DNA of 39,333 nucleotides from JALZAA01 sp035316025. GTDB lineage: Bacteria > Actinomycetota > Acidimicrobiia > IMCC26256 > JACDBD01. Position 1 is the stretch's first letter, and each line of letters opens with the position of its first letter. Shown one piece after another: positions 23,358 through 31,113 of this stretch. Below the pieces are notes generated by a model. That model did not search any database. It saw nothing but the letters and a program-made list of their open reading frames with translations, and was not told where the DNA came from. Position numbers and translations under genes: made by a program. The stretch is taken from positions 1 through 39,333 of the forward strand of contig DATFXL010000082.1 in NCBI GenBank assembly GCA_035316025.1, in the 5' to 3' direction.

Positions 23358-24161
23358 TCAGGCGGTGTGCGCCCGGTCACCCGGGAGCACGTGCGCGAGG
23401 ACCGACTCCAGATCGAGCGGCCGCATCGCCGGCTCCAACCCCCGTCCGTCGTACAGGATCTCGTGCATCGACGGATCCGTCGTCTCGAGGCGTGGGAAGT
23501 ACGCGTCGAGATCGCAGTACACAGGCAAGCTCGCCGGCGAATCGAGGTACCGGATCGGCTCCAACCCGGAGAAGCTCGCGAACGCGTTCGACGTCGCCAG
23601 CTGGATCAGGTCCAGGACGACCAGGTCCAGGATCGTGACGACCCACCGCACGTTGCAGCGGAGCGTGAGCTGCGCGACCGCCTGGTACAGCCCGAGGCTG
23701 ACCAACCCGTCGGTGGCCCGACCGCGGTACTCGGAATCGACGGCCAGCGTGGCGATGTCCCAGGCGCGATCGCGCTCGAGGTTCATCCCCGTGCGCGCGA
23801 GCACGTCACCGAGGCGATGACCCCAAACCGCCTCGACGTCGTCGAGGCTCTTGAGCCCCGCTGCCGAGGGGAGTACGAGACGCATGACGCCCGCTGGGAG
23901 GCGTCGTCGATGGTCGAGGACGCACACAAAGAGGGTCGAGTCCTCGTACGGCCCGTACTCGGCGGCCAGGAGTTCCGGAGTGTTCTGGAAGAACTCGTAG
24001 AACACCTCCCGCTCGACGTGGCGGGCGAGCTCCGATTCGGGCTCATGGGCGGCGAAGGCGTACACGCCGAACGCCTGTGATGGTTGCCCGGCCGCGGCGA
24101 CGACCCGTCCGCCCAGGTCCCGCAACTCGTCCCTGTCGCTTGCAATCGATGTCGTCGTCAT
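23358..24161 (-). CDS. LuxI/FeeM-like GNAT N-acyltransferase (autoinducer-synthase-like)
   Basis: A 267-residue protein with the layout of acyl-homoserine-lactone synthases and FeeM-type N-acyl amino acid synthases: EVFYEFFQNTPELLAAEYGP and the acidic LDHRRR region at the N-side, AGVMRLVLPSAAGLKSLDD, then WDIATLAVDSEYRGRATDG (the GNAT acyl-donor strand and loop) and LGLYQAVAQLTLRCNVRWVV. These families acylate an amine using acyl-ACP or acyl-CoA. AAAGGAG precedes the ATG at 24161; the frame is open further upstream, but that part shadows the SpeD-like gene. It follows that gene by 2 bp, so the two are translationally coupled and probably act in one pathway. The product is unknown; no LuxR-type regulator is in the window. 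It could also be another GNAT subtype. Confidence 0.7.
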   Translation of the reverse strand: MTTTSIASDRDELRDLGGRVVAAAGQPSQAFGVYAFAAHEPESELARHVEREVFYEFFQNTPELLAAEYGPYEDSTLFVCVLDHRRRLPAGVMRLVLPSAAGLKSLDDVEAVWGHRLGDVLARTGMNLERDRAWDIATLAVDSEYRGRATDGLVSLGLYQAVAQLTLRCNVRWVVTILDLVVLDLIQLATSNAFASFSGLEPIRYLDSPASLPVYCDLDAYFPRLETTDPSMHEILYDGRGLEPAMRPLDLESVLAHVLPGDRAHTA

Positions 24162-24163
24162 GA

Positions 24164-24562
24164 TCAGAACTCCTTTGCGGCGACCTCGACCGCGTCGAGG
24201 AAGTCGCTCGTGAACTTCGTCGCTACCACGGCGTCGAACGACTTGCAGGTATAGATGTCGACGCTGAAGAACAACATCGGCTCGTCCCACGCGTAGAAAT
24301 GGGCGCCCGAATTCTCCCAATGGATCCAGCCCGCCCAGCCGTGTGTGTCCGAACGATGCGTGGCCGGTTCCATCAGGGGCGTCATGCCGCACACGGACGA
24401 CAGCCCGGACAGGTAGGTCCGTATGCGCTCGTCGGTGATCGGCTCACGGCTCGTGCCCTCCACGACGAGGCGCTGCCGGGTGATCATCGGAGCAAGATCC
24501 CGCCACTCCGTGCTCGCCGTGATCACCTCCATACCATCCGCGTCGACACGGAAGGCTTTCAC
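24164..24562 (-). CDS. SpeD-like protein (S-adenosylmethionine decarboxylase family)
   Basis: A small protein (132 residues from the GTG at 24562; 107 if it starts at the ATG at 24487, nearer the usual SpeD N-terminus). RLVVEGTSREPITDERIRTY and FFSVDIYTCKSFDAVV match the SpeD fold, with Cys106 in the place of the catalytic Cys. The self-cleavage region, usually E-S-H followed by H-T-W-P-E, reads N-S-G-A-H-F-Y-A-W-D-E at 84-94: Ser85 (the pyruvoyl precursor) is kept, but Glu, the first His and the second His are changed. SpeD makes decarboxylated SAM for polyamines, and some homologues decarboxylate arginine or ornithine. No spermidine synthase is nearby; the partner 2 bp downstream is a LuxI-like acyltransferase. 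Function is therefore probably non-canonical. Confidence 0.7.
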   Translation of the reverse strand: MKAFRVDADGMEVITASTEWRDLAPMITRQRLVVEGTSREPITDERIRTYLSGLSSVCGMTPLMEPATHRSDTHGWAGWIHWENSGAHFYAWDEPMLFFSVDIYTCKSFDAVVATKFTSDFLDAVEVAAKEF

Positions 24563-24618
24563 ATGCGCGGCCGAGTTCCCGGCTGAACGCGCAAGTGTTC
24601 AGTATGGGTAGACCGGAT

Positions 24619-24639
24619 AGCTCTGTCCAGCTCTGGCAG
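24619..24639. promoter_or_regulatory. Candidate operator between the SpeD-like operon and plsY
   Basis: AGCTCTG occurs at 24619 and 24629 (10-bp spacing), and CTGTCCAG/CTGGCAG (24623-24639) forms an imperfect inverted repeat with one bulged base. It sits in the divergent spacer of about 170 bp. The CTG...CAG ends are reminiscent of LuxR-type sites, but the spacing differs by one. Confidence 0.35.
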
Positions 24640-24731
24640 GACTTGTGACGCTTGACCGGACCAGACGCGCCCGGCGAAACCGCGGCGCCGACGGGACCGG
24701 GCAGCCGACGGTCCGTGCGTAGTCTCAGCGC

Positions 24732-25352
24732 GTGGCAGAGGCTCTCCTCACCGTCGTCGCCGCCTTCGTCGGCTACCTGCTGGGAACGATCCCGTCCGCC
24801 GGCGTCGTCGCGTGGCTGGCGACCCGGGGTGAGGTCAACCTGCGCCAAGCGGGCAGCGGCAATCCGGGCGCGATCAACGCCATCAAGATGCTGGGCGCTC
24901 GCTGGGGACTCGTCGTGCTCGTCGCCGACATCGCCAAGGGCCTGGCCGCCGGCGTCATCGGACTCGTGGTCGGCGGTGACCCGGGCGCCTACGCGGCCGC
25001 CACCGCCGCCATCGCCGGCCACATCTTCCCCGTGTGGTCCGGGTTCCGCGGTGGCAAGGGCGTGGCCACCTCGGCCGGCGCGTGCCTCGCCGCGTTCCCC
25101 GCGTATTTCCCGATCGACCTGGCCGTCGCCGGTGCGAGCGCGCTCAAGTCGCGGCGGGCCGACCTCGGCACCCAGGTCGCGTGCATCGTCTGGATCATTT
25201 CCGCGCTGGTGTGGTGGCTGGCCGACCTGCCGAACCTCTGGGGTCCCGACCCGTCCGTCGGGCTCTTCCTCTTCGCGGTGATCGGCTCGACGATGATCCT
25301 GTACAAGTTCCGCGCCGCGGCGAGGACCGTGTCGGTAGCCGGGCAGCAGTGA
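24732..25352 (+). CDS. plsY: Acyl-phosphate:glycerol-3-phosphate acyltransferase PlsY
   Basis: A 206-residue membrane acyltransferase with about five to seven hydrophobic segments. It makes lysophosphatidic acid from acyl-phosphate and glycerol-3-phosphate, the first step of phospholipid synthesis. Hallmarks are LGTIPSAGVVAWL, RQAGSGNPGAINA (glycerol-3-phosphate loop) and GHIFPVWSGFRGGKGVAT (acyl-phosphate/phosphate loop). Length is typical. GTG start with a weak ribosome site. Its TGA overlaps the GTG of a DegV-type fatty-acid-binding protein, a meaningful coupling since both handle acyl chains on the way to phospholipid. Confidence 0.94.
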   Translation: MAEALLTVVAAFVGYLLGTIPSAGVVAWLATRGEVNLRQAGSGNPGAINAIKMLGARWGLVVLVADIAKGLAAGVIGLVVGGDPGAYAAATAAIAGHIFPVWSGFRGGKGVATSAGACLAAFPAYFPIDLAVAGASALKSRRADLGTQVACIVWIISALVWWLADLPNLWGPDPSVGLFLFAVIGSTMILYKFRAAARTVSVAGQQ

Positions 25353-26176
25353 TCGGGCTCGTCACCGACTCGAGCGCCCAGCTGCCGGCGGACCTGCGCG
25401 GGCGGCACCACGTCGGCGTGGTGCCGATCACCGTCGTTCTCGACGACGAGCCGTTCCTCGAGGGCGTCGACATCACCCCGGCCGAGTTCTACGAGCGTCT
25501 CGGTGCGGGCGCAACCGTCTCGACGGCAGCGCCGTCGCCGGGCGCCGTGCTGGCGATCTACGAACAGCAGGCGGCGGCAGGCGCAACGCAGATCCTCTCG
25601 ATCCACGTCGGCTCGAATACCTCCGCCACCATCGGCGCGGTGACCGTCGCGGCAGGCTCGAGCCCGGTTCCCGTCGAGGTCGTCGATACGGCGACGGCGT
25701 CGTTCGCCGTGGCCTGCTGCGTGTGGGCCGCGGGCGAGGCGCTGGCGGCGGGCGCCCGCGTGGCCGACGCCGCCGACGTGGCCCGCCGCGTGGCCCACGA
25801 GCTCGGGAACGTGTTCGTCGTCGGTGCGCTCGATCTCGCCCGACGAGGCGGGCGGCTGGCGGCCGGCGCCGCCGAGGGCGAGGGCCTGCCCGTGCTGGCG
25901 CTGGCGGACGGGCAGATGCAGGCGGTCGGGCGGGCGCACGACCTCGAGTCGGCCGTCGACGCCATGACCGACTACTTCGTCCAGGTGGCCGGCGGCGTGC
26001 CCCAGCGGGTCGGCGTCGGCGACGCGCTTACCCCTGAGCTCGCCGGCGCGTACGCCGCGCGACTCTCCGATCGGCCCGAGGTGACCGAACTGGTCCGATA
26101 CGAGATCGGCCCGTCGGTCGGCGCCCACACCGGAGCCGGGACCTTCGGCGCCTGCTTCTTCCCCGTCTCACCCTGA
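25349..26176 (+). CDS. DegV-family (FakB-type) fatty-acid-binding protein
   Basis: A 275-residue DegV protein. GLVTDSSAQLP carries the N-terminal TDS signature, VSTAAPSPGAVLAIYE the STSxPs-like loop that contacts the fatty-acid carboxylate, and SIHVGSNTSATIGAV the third conserved motif. In Firmicutes these proteins (FakB) present a fatty acid to the kinase FakA, yielding acyl-phosphate, the substrate of PlsY. The GTG start overlaps the plsY stop; the much longer open frame upstream is a shadow of plsY. No FakA homologue is in the window. Soluble, no signal peptide. Confidence 0.9.
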   Translation: MIGLVTDSSAQLPADLRGRHHVGVVPITVVLDDEPFLEGVDITPAEFYERLGAGATVSTAAPSPGAVLAIYEQQAAAGATQILSIHVGSNTSATIGAVTVAAGSSPVPVEVVDTATASFAVACCVWAAGEALAAGARVADAADVARRVAHELGNVFVVGALDLARRGGRLAAGAAEGEGLPVLALADGQMQAVGRAHDLESAVDAMTDYFVQVAGGVPQRVGVGDALTPELAGAYAARLSDRPEVTELVRYEIGPSVGAHTGAGTFGACFFPVSP

Positions 26177-26248
26177 GCCGTCGATGAGTTCGGTCCGACC
26201 GCGCGGTCGAGAACGCGACGACAAGCCGGCAACTGAAGGAGGTCCCCC

Positions 26249-26953
26249 ATGAGAAGCCTCATTGCCCCGATGTTCGTCACCGTCGATGGCGTCACGCAGG
26301 CGCCCGGCGGCCCCGACGAGGATCCCACCGGCGGGTTCACGCAGGGCGGGTGGGCCGTGAACCACTGGGACGACACGATGTACTCGGCCATGGGCGAGAT
26401 GCTCGCCTCGCCCTTCGATCTCCTGCTCGGCCGCAGGACCTACGAGATCTTCGCCGCTCACTGGCCTCAGATCGGCGCCGGCGAGCGCGAGGAGCGAGGT
26501 GGGACGGCCAGCGAGGTCGACGACCCGGCCGCGGCAGCGCTCAACTCGGCGAGGAAGTACGTCGCATCCCGAAGCCTCGACTCGGTCACCTGGAACAACT
26601 CGGTCCTGCTCGAGGGGGACGTCGCCGATGCGGTGGCCAAGCTCAAGACCGAGGACGGACCCGACATCATCACGCAGGGAAGCAGCGATCTCCTCCAGAC
26701 GCTGCTCGCCCACGACCTCGTCGACGAGTCCCGGATCTGGACGTTCCCGGTCGTGGTCGGTCCGGGCAAGCGGCTCTTCGGCCGGGGCCGGATCCCGGCG
26801 GGCCTGCGACTCGTCGACTCGAAGACGTCGAGCACCGGAGTCGTCATGGTCACCTACCGGCGTGCGGGCGAGGTCGATCGGGGCTCCTTCGAGTTCGACA
26901 CCCCGACCGACGAGGAACAGGAACGAAGGGCGCGGATGGCGGCCGAGGGCTGA
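26249..26953 (+). CDS. Dihydrofolate reductase / RibD-C family reductase
   Basis: A 234-residue protein with the RibD C-terminal/DHFR fold: LIAPMFVTVDGVTQAPGG at the N-terminus, LLGRRTYEIFAAHWP (dinucleotide-binding helix), KYVASRSLD, and DIITQGSSDLLQTLL with FPVVVGPGKRLFG at the C-side. These are general NADPH-dependent reductases of unknown substrate, common in actinobacteria; it is not a housekeeping DHFR. An AAGGAGGT sequence with ideal spacing precedes the ATG, the best ribosome site in the window. It stands alone, 72 bp after the DegV gene. Confidence 0.9.
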   Translation: MRSLIAPMFVTVDGVTQAPGGPDEDPTGGFTQGGWAVNHWDDTMYSAMGEMLASPFDLLLGRRTYEIFAAHWPQIGAGEREERGGTASEVDDPAAAALNSARKYVASRSLDSVTWNNSVLLEGDVADAVAKLKTEDGPDIITQGSSDLLQTLLAHDLVDESRIWTFPVVVGPGKRLFGRGRIPAGLRLVDSKTSSTGVVMVTYRRAGEVDRGSFEFDTPTDEEQERRARMAAEG

Positions 26954-27077
26954 ACCGTTTGGGCGATCGGCGTCTCCCGTGTGTGGATAACTCGTCCGGA
27001 GGCGCCCGAAACCCACCACTTCTCCGGCGCGTGCCGTCAAGATGAACGGTGCGGCACAACCGAAGGGAGTGGTGCCG

Positions 27078-27797
27078 ATGGCCGCGAGGATGACCGTGCG
27101 TCAGCGGCGGACGACGGACGCGATCTCGGACGTCGTCGGCCGGGCGGCCTGGGTGTACCTCGCCGCCGGGATCCTGTCGGTCCTGTTCGGCGCGGTGGTG
27201 CTCTCGCTGGTGCTCGATTGGGTGGGCCTCTTCACGGTTGCCCTGTTCGTCGGCATCTTCCTGATCGCCTGGGGGCTCTTCCACGTGCTGGGGGCCCTGC
27301 TCGACCGGCCCGCCCACTGGATGTGGCACTTGATCGGCGGGGCGTTCTCGGTCGCCGCCGGGGTCCTGGCGATCGCCTGGCCCGACGTCACGCTCTTCAT
27401 CCTGGCGGTGATCATCGGGTGGTCGCTGATCGTCTGGGGGATCCTGGACTTGCTGTCCGCCTTCGCGAGCTACGGCCTCCGGCACTGGTGGCTGTACCTG
27501 ATCCGGGGCATTGCCTCCATCGCGTTGGGGTTCCTCGCCCTGGGCCGTGAGCACGTCACGCTGTACTTCGTCGTGACCCTGTTCGGCGCCGTCGTGATCC
27601 TCTGGGGGCTCGGCGACATCCTCATCGCGTTCATGCTCCACGGCGCGAAGGCGAAGTGGGAGCGTGAGGAGCGCGCCGTTCGTCGGCCGTCGGCGAACGC
27701 CGGGACCCGCCCGGCGGCGTCCCGCACCACGGCCACTCGGAGGACCCCGGTCCGGAAGCCGGCGAAGAAGGCCCCCGCCCGCGCGACGAAGCGCTGA
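27078..27797 (+). CDS. HdeD-like (DUF308) membrane protein with basic H1-like tail
   Basis: A 239-residue membrane protein with six hydrophobic segments between about residues 20 and 190, in paired repeats typical of HdeD/DUF308 (acid-resistance-type) proteins, such as AGILSVLFGAVVLSLVLDWV and LIRGIASIALGFLALG. The last 45 or so residues are very rich in Arg, Lys, Ala, Pro and Thr and end RKPAKKAPARATKR, like histone-H1 or HU/Ku tails in actinobacteria, and should be cytoplasmic. GGGAG precedes the ATG at 27078; an ATG at 27042 is in frame but lacks a ribosome site. Function is unknown; the tail may bind nucleic acid or another polyanion. Confidence 0.82.
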   Translation: MAARMTVRQRRTTDAISDVVGRAAWVYLAAGILSVLFGAVVLSLVLDWVGLFTVALFVGIFLIAWGLFHVLGALLDRPAHWMWHLIGGAFSVAAGVLAIAWPDVTLFILAVIIGWSLIVWGILDLLSAFASYGLRHWWLYLIRGIASIALGFLALGREHVTLYFVVTLFGAVVILWGLGDILIAFMLHGAKAKWEREERAVRRPSANAGTRPAASRTTATRRTPVRKPAKKAPARATKR

Positions 27798-27819
27798 TCG
27801 CCTGCGCAGGGGCGCGCGC

Positions 27820-28308
27820 TCAGCGCAGGTAGCGCTGCTCGTCCTCGCCGAGCTCGACGCCGATGGCGTCGACGGCCTCGGCGGGTGACAGCACGGCCAT
27901 CTCGGCCCGCGCCGTCACGCAGGGGCGCTCTTTGGCGTCGAGGACGACGGCTTCAGCGACGATGCGGCGTTCGTCCGCGTCGACGACGCGCACCTCCAAC
28001 CGGTACGGGCGGTCGACGCGTACCGGCCAGGAGAACGTGGCGGTCATCTCCTTTGTGAACGCGAACTTCTCGCGCAGAGCGATCGTCGCCCAGCTCATGC
28101 CCTCGTCGATGAGGGCGAGGGTCGCGCCGCCGTGCACGTAGGTTGGCGCGCCCGAGAACTCAGTGCCGAGCGTGAAGTCGGCGAAGACGACTCCACGATC
28201 GGTGTCGTGCGAGAACGGCACTTGCATGCCCCGTACGTTCGAGGGCTCGCACACGAAGCAGTTCGTGCCGAAGCCCCAGCGCGAGTTCTCGAGCGACTCG
28301 ACCGGCAC
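27820..28308 (-). CDS. PaaI-like hotdog thioesterase
   Basis: A 162-residue single hotdog-fold protein. GTNCFVCEPSNVRGMQV is the N-terminal stretch common in actinobacterial PaaI-like thioesterases, and APTYVHGGATLALIDEGMSWA is the central hotdog helix with the HGG motif and the acidic residue placed for thioester hydrolysis. Substrates are acyl-CoA thioesters of unknown type. The GTG at 28308 is chosen because the protein-like sequence begins there; the frame is open much further upstream as a shadow of the DUF5666 gene, whose stop is 38 bp away. It may be the last gene of the exporter operon. Confidence 0.86.
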   Translation of the reverse strand: MPVESLENSRWGFGTNCFVCEPSNVRGMQVPFSHDTDRGVVFADFTLGTEFSGAPTYVHGGATLALIDEGMSWATIALREKFAFTKEMTATFSWPVRVDRPYRLEVRVVDADERRIVAEAVVLDAKERPCVTARAEMAVLSPAEAVDAIGVELGEDEQRYLR

Positions 28309-28346
28309 GGCTGCCGAGGTTAGGACGCCGGGCCGAGGGAACCCGG

Positions 28347-29183
28347 TCAACCCATCCGGCCGCCACCGAACCCGAATCCGAACCCGGTGCACGTGCCGTT
28401 CTCGGGCTGCGAGATCGTCACGCGCGCGGCCGTGATCGCCTCCGCGTCCCCCGTGCCGGCGGCGCTTACGCACTGGCCGGTGGCGAGGTCGGACTGGCCG
28501 GCGGCGACCACGTTGGTCACCTTCGTCGTGCTCGACAGCGTCACCTTCACGTTCTTGGTCTTCATCGAGGGTGGCTGCGATCCGCCCGCCTGCCGCGGAC
28601 GCGCGAACTGTGCCGCTTTCACGACGACCTCCTTGCCCTTCACACTCTGGACGCTGCCGAACGCGACGCCGCTGGTACGGCGGCGGGCGCCGCCGTTCCG
28701 AGGAAAGGAGCCGTTGGGCGGCGCGGAGCCGTTCGTGACCGTTCCCCCGGCCCCGCCGCCGGCACCGCCTGGTCCGGCGCCGGGCGCGGCACCGTTCGCA
28801 CCTCGGGGACGCCCGCAGTCGGTCGACGACGTCGCGGTGATGGCGACGCTCGCGGCCGTGATCTTGCCCTTGTCGACGCTGCCCTTTCCGGAGACGCGGA
28901 CACACGCGCCCTCGGTGATCGCGTCGGGCGAGGTGTCCTGGACCTTCTGGTAGGCGGTCGATCCGGTCAGCGTGACCGAGACGGTGGTCGTCTGACTCTG
29001 GTCGTCGGGATTCGTGCGCTGTAGCTCGAGCGCAGAGCCCGAGATGCTCGTGAGCATGCCGGTCGCGAACGGCCCTCCGGGTGGTGCCGTCTGGGCTCCG
29101 GCGGCGTTTGCCGTCAGACCGACGACGACGCCGAGCACGGTCGCCGCCGTGATGGTCCCGATTCCGATCGACCGCGGGTTCAT
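28347..29183 (-). CDS. Secreted DUF5666-type protein
   Basis: A 278-residue protein with a signal peptide (TITAATVLGVVVGLTANAAG, cleavage near AGA-QT). Two beta-rich modules (about 38-120 and 170-265) share the pattern of a start with GS(V/I)xSxxG, a run of hydrophobic T/V strands and a closing GxC(V)xxxG, typical of DUF5666. A Gly/Ala/Pro-rich linker (about 122-168) joins them, and the C-terminus is FGFGFGGG. GAGAGGAGACGACGC precedes the ATG. It lies 46 bp downstream of the second exporter adaptor, so it may be an extracytoplasmic accessory or cargo of that exporter. Molecular function is unknown. Confidence 0.8.
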   Translation of the reverse strand: MNPRSIGIGTITAATVLGVVVGLTANAAGAQTAPPGGPFATGMLTSISGSALELQRTNPDDQSQTTTVSVTLTGSTAYQKVQDTSPDAITEGACVRVSGKGSVDKGKITAASVAITATSSTDCGRPRGANGAAPGAGPGGAGGGAGGTVTNGSAPPNGSFPRNGGARRRTSGVAFGSVQSVKGKEVVVKAAQFARPRQAGGSQPPSMKTKNVKVTLSSTTKVTNVVAAGQSDLATGQCVSAAGTGDAEAITAARVTISQPENGTCTGFGFGFGGGRMG

Positions 29184-29229
29184 GCGTCGTCTCCTCTCTG
29201 CGTGTGTGGGTGGTGTCCCGATGGCTCGC

Positions 29230-31113
29230 TCATCCGCCCACCCTGCGGTCGGAGGAAAAGCCGGCGCCGCCGAAGCCGCCGAAGCGGAACCCGTTCGGGA
29301 AGCCGTTGGCGCCGTTCTGGGTCGCGCTCTGGGTCGCCGACGAGGGCAGCGGCTCCGAGGCGTTGGCGAGCACGACCTGTTCGCCCGCGCTCAGCCCGCT
29401 CTTGATCTCCGTCCAGGTCTCACCGACGGCACCGACCGTCACCGCGACCCGTCGCGTGCCGCCACCGTCCCGCACCTCGACGGTGCGGCGGTTTCCGAAG
29501 GTGGTGACCGCCGAGGTCGGCACGGCCAGCGCCGCGGTCGCGCTGCCGGTGGTGATCGACACGGTGCCAGTCGATCCGTTCTCGAGGTTGGCGCCGCGCT
29601 GGTCCAGACCGACGACGACGAGGTAGGTCGGGGTGGCGCTGCTCGCGTTGCTGCTCGTGCTGCTCGTCGTCGGCACGACGGACACGTAGGCGACCTTGCC
29701 GGTGAGCGCCTTGCGTGCCCCGTCGGGCACGAGCGTGGCGGGCTGCCCGACCGCCACCTGCCCCACCCGGTCCACGCTGACGGTCGTCGCCACCTCGTAG
29801 CCGCCCCCGCCTTGCACGACGATGTTCGCGGTCGACGACGCCGCCCCCACGGTGTCACCGACGTTCAGGTTCACCGCCACGACGGTGCCGTCGATGGGGC
29901 TCCCGATCGTCGCCTGGTTCACCGCCTGCTCGGCCACGGCGACGTCCGCCGCCGCCGCGTCGACTGCCTGCTGGTCCGCCGCCAGGTCGGCCGCCGACGG
30001 TGACGAGCCGCCCGCCCCCGTTCGCCCGCCCCCACCGGTGCCACCGGCGCCTCGCGAACCGGCCCGGGACGAGCCGCCACCCCCGCCACCCTGACCGCTC
30101 CCCCCGCCGCCGGAGGTAGCGCCCGACGCCGGGTGCTGCCCGTTCGCGCCGATGTTGCCCGTCGGGGCCGGCGACGGTGTCGCTGCCGGCGCGGTCGTCG
30201 GCGGCGGAGAGGTGGTCGGTGGCGTCGTGGTCGGCGGAGAGGTGGTCGGCGGCGGCTCGTTCGCCTGCTGTTGGAGGAGGTCGTCGAGCCTGTTCGACGC
30301 ATCGACGAGCGCGTTCTGCTTGTCCCGGACGTCGTCCTGTGCCTTCTGCACGGCGGAGAGGGCCCGTTGACACGCCGAGACCTGCTGGGGCGTCGGCGGC
30401 GTGGTCGGGTCGTTGCCGATCGGCGCGCACATCGTGGTCGCGGTGCCGAGCGCGTTGTCCGCGGTCGCGATGGCGACGTCGACCGCGTGCTGCGCGGCGA
30501 TGACGGCCTGTTGTGCGCTCGCGATCGCGGGATCGGGTGATGCCGTCTGCACGGAGACGAACCGGGCCGTCGGCTTCGCTCCGGACCGGGACGCGCGCAA
30601 GGACGCGTTCGTGCCACCCGACGATCCGCCGCCGGTGCCGGCGCTGGCGCCGCCGCTCGCCGCCGACTGGCCCTGGCCCGAGAGCGCGTTGTCGAGCGTG
30701 AGCTGGGCCTGGGCGAGTGCCTGTTGCCTGCTCGCGAGGTCGGCGAGGAGTGATGCCGGGTCGAGCGACGCCAGCGGCTGGCCGACGGTGACGGTGTCGC
30801 CCACATTGACGTTCACGGCGGAGACGCTGCCGCTGATCGGGAAGGCGACGTTCGCCTGTGACACCGGCTCGATCGTCGCCGTGCCGGTGAGCGCGGCGTC
30901 GACGGACCGGCGAGCTACGACGGCGGTCTGATAGTCGGGGCCCGACGAGCCGAACGCCTGCGCGGCGAGCACGGTCGTCAGCACGACGACGACCACGGCC
31001 GCGAGGACGACCCAGCGTGACCGCCACCACGGCGGGTGTGTTGTCGGCGCCCCCGGGTCGGGGAAGAGAGCGGCGACCCGGTCGCCGGCGGAGAGGTGCG
31101 CGCCGTTCGTCAT
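29230..31113 (-). CDS. HlyD/MacA-type exporter adaptor 2, with long low-complexity insert
   Basis: A 627-residue membrane-fusion-type adaptor. One membrane anchor (about 33-52) is followed by a biotinyl-lipoyl half-motif (FPISGSVSAVNVNVGDTVTVG), Ala/Gln-rich coiled-coil stretches, and the second half-motif (GSPIDGTVVAVNLNVGDTVG, near 400). Between them lie Pro/Thr repeats (about 285-325) and a Gly/Ser-rich region (about 330-375). The C-terminal barrel and proximal domain include PTSAVTTFGNRRTVEVRDGG. The ATG at 31113 overlaps the permease stop by one base (TGATG); an in-frame GTG lies three bases before. It is the second adaptor of the same operon and differs clearly from the first, so the two may form a heteromeric sleeve or serve different partners. 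Confidence 0.86.
   Translation of the reverse strand: MTNGAHLSAGDRVAALFPDPGAPTTHPPWWRSRWVVLAAVVVVVLTTVLAAQAFGSSGPDYQTAVVARRSVDAALTGTATIEPVSQANVAFPISGSVSAVNVNVGDTVTVGQPLASLDPASLLADLASRQQALAQAQLTLDNALSGQGQSAASGGASAGTGGGSSGGTNASLRASRSGAKPTARFVSVQTASPDPAIASAQQAVIAAQHAVDVAIATADNALGTATTMCAPIGNDPTTPPTPQQVSACQRALSAVQKAQDDVRDKQNALVDASNRLDDLLQQQANEPPPTTSPPTTTPPTTSPPPTTAPAATPSPAPTGNIGANGQHPASGATSGGGGSGQGGGGGGSSRAGSRGAGGTGGGGRTGAGGSSPSAADLAADQQAVDAAAADVAVAEQAVNQATIGSPIDGTVVAVNLNVGDTVGAASSTANIVVQGGGGYEVATTVSVDRVGQVAVGQPATLVPDGARKALTGKVAYVSVVPTTSSTSSNASSATPTYLVVVGLDQRGANLENGSTGTVSITTGSATAALAVPTSAVTTFGNRRTVEVRDGGGTRRVAVTVGAVGETWTEIKSGLSAGEQVVLANASEPLPSSATQSATQNGANGFPNGFRFGGFGGAGFSSDRRVGG

Noticed and set aside
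24164..24562. Assigning the symbol speD and a polyamine role
   Set aside because: Key self-cleavage residues differ and no spermidine synthase is nearby, so a standard spermidine role is not supported.
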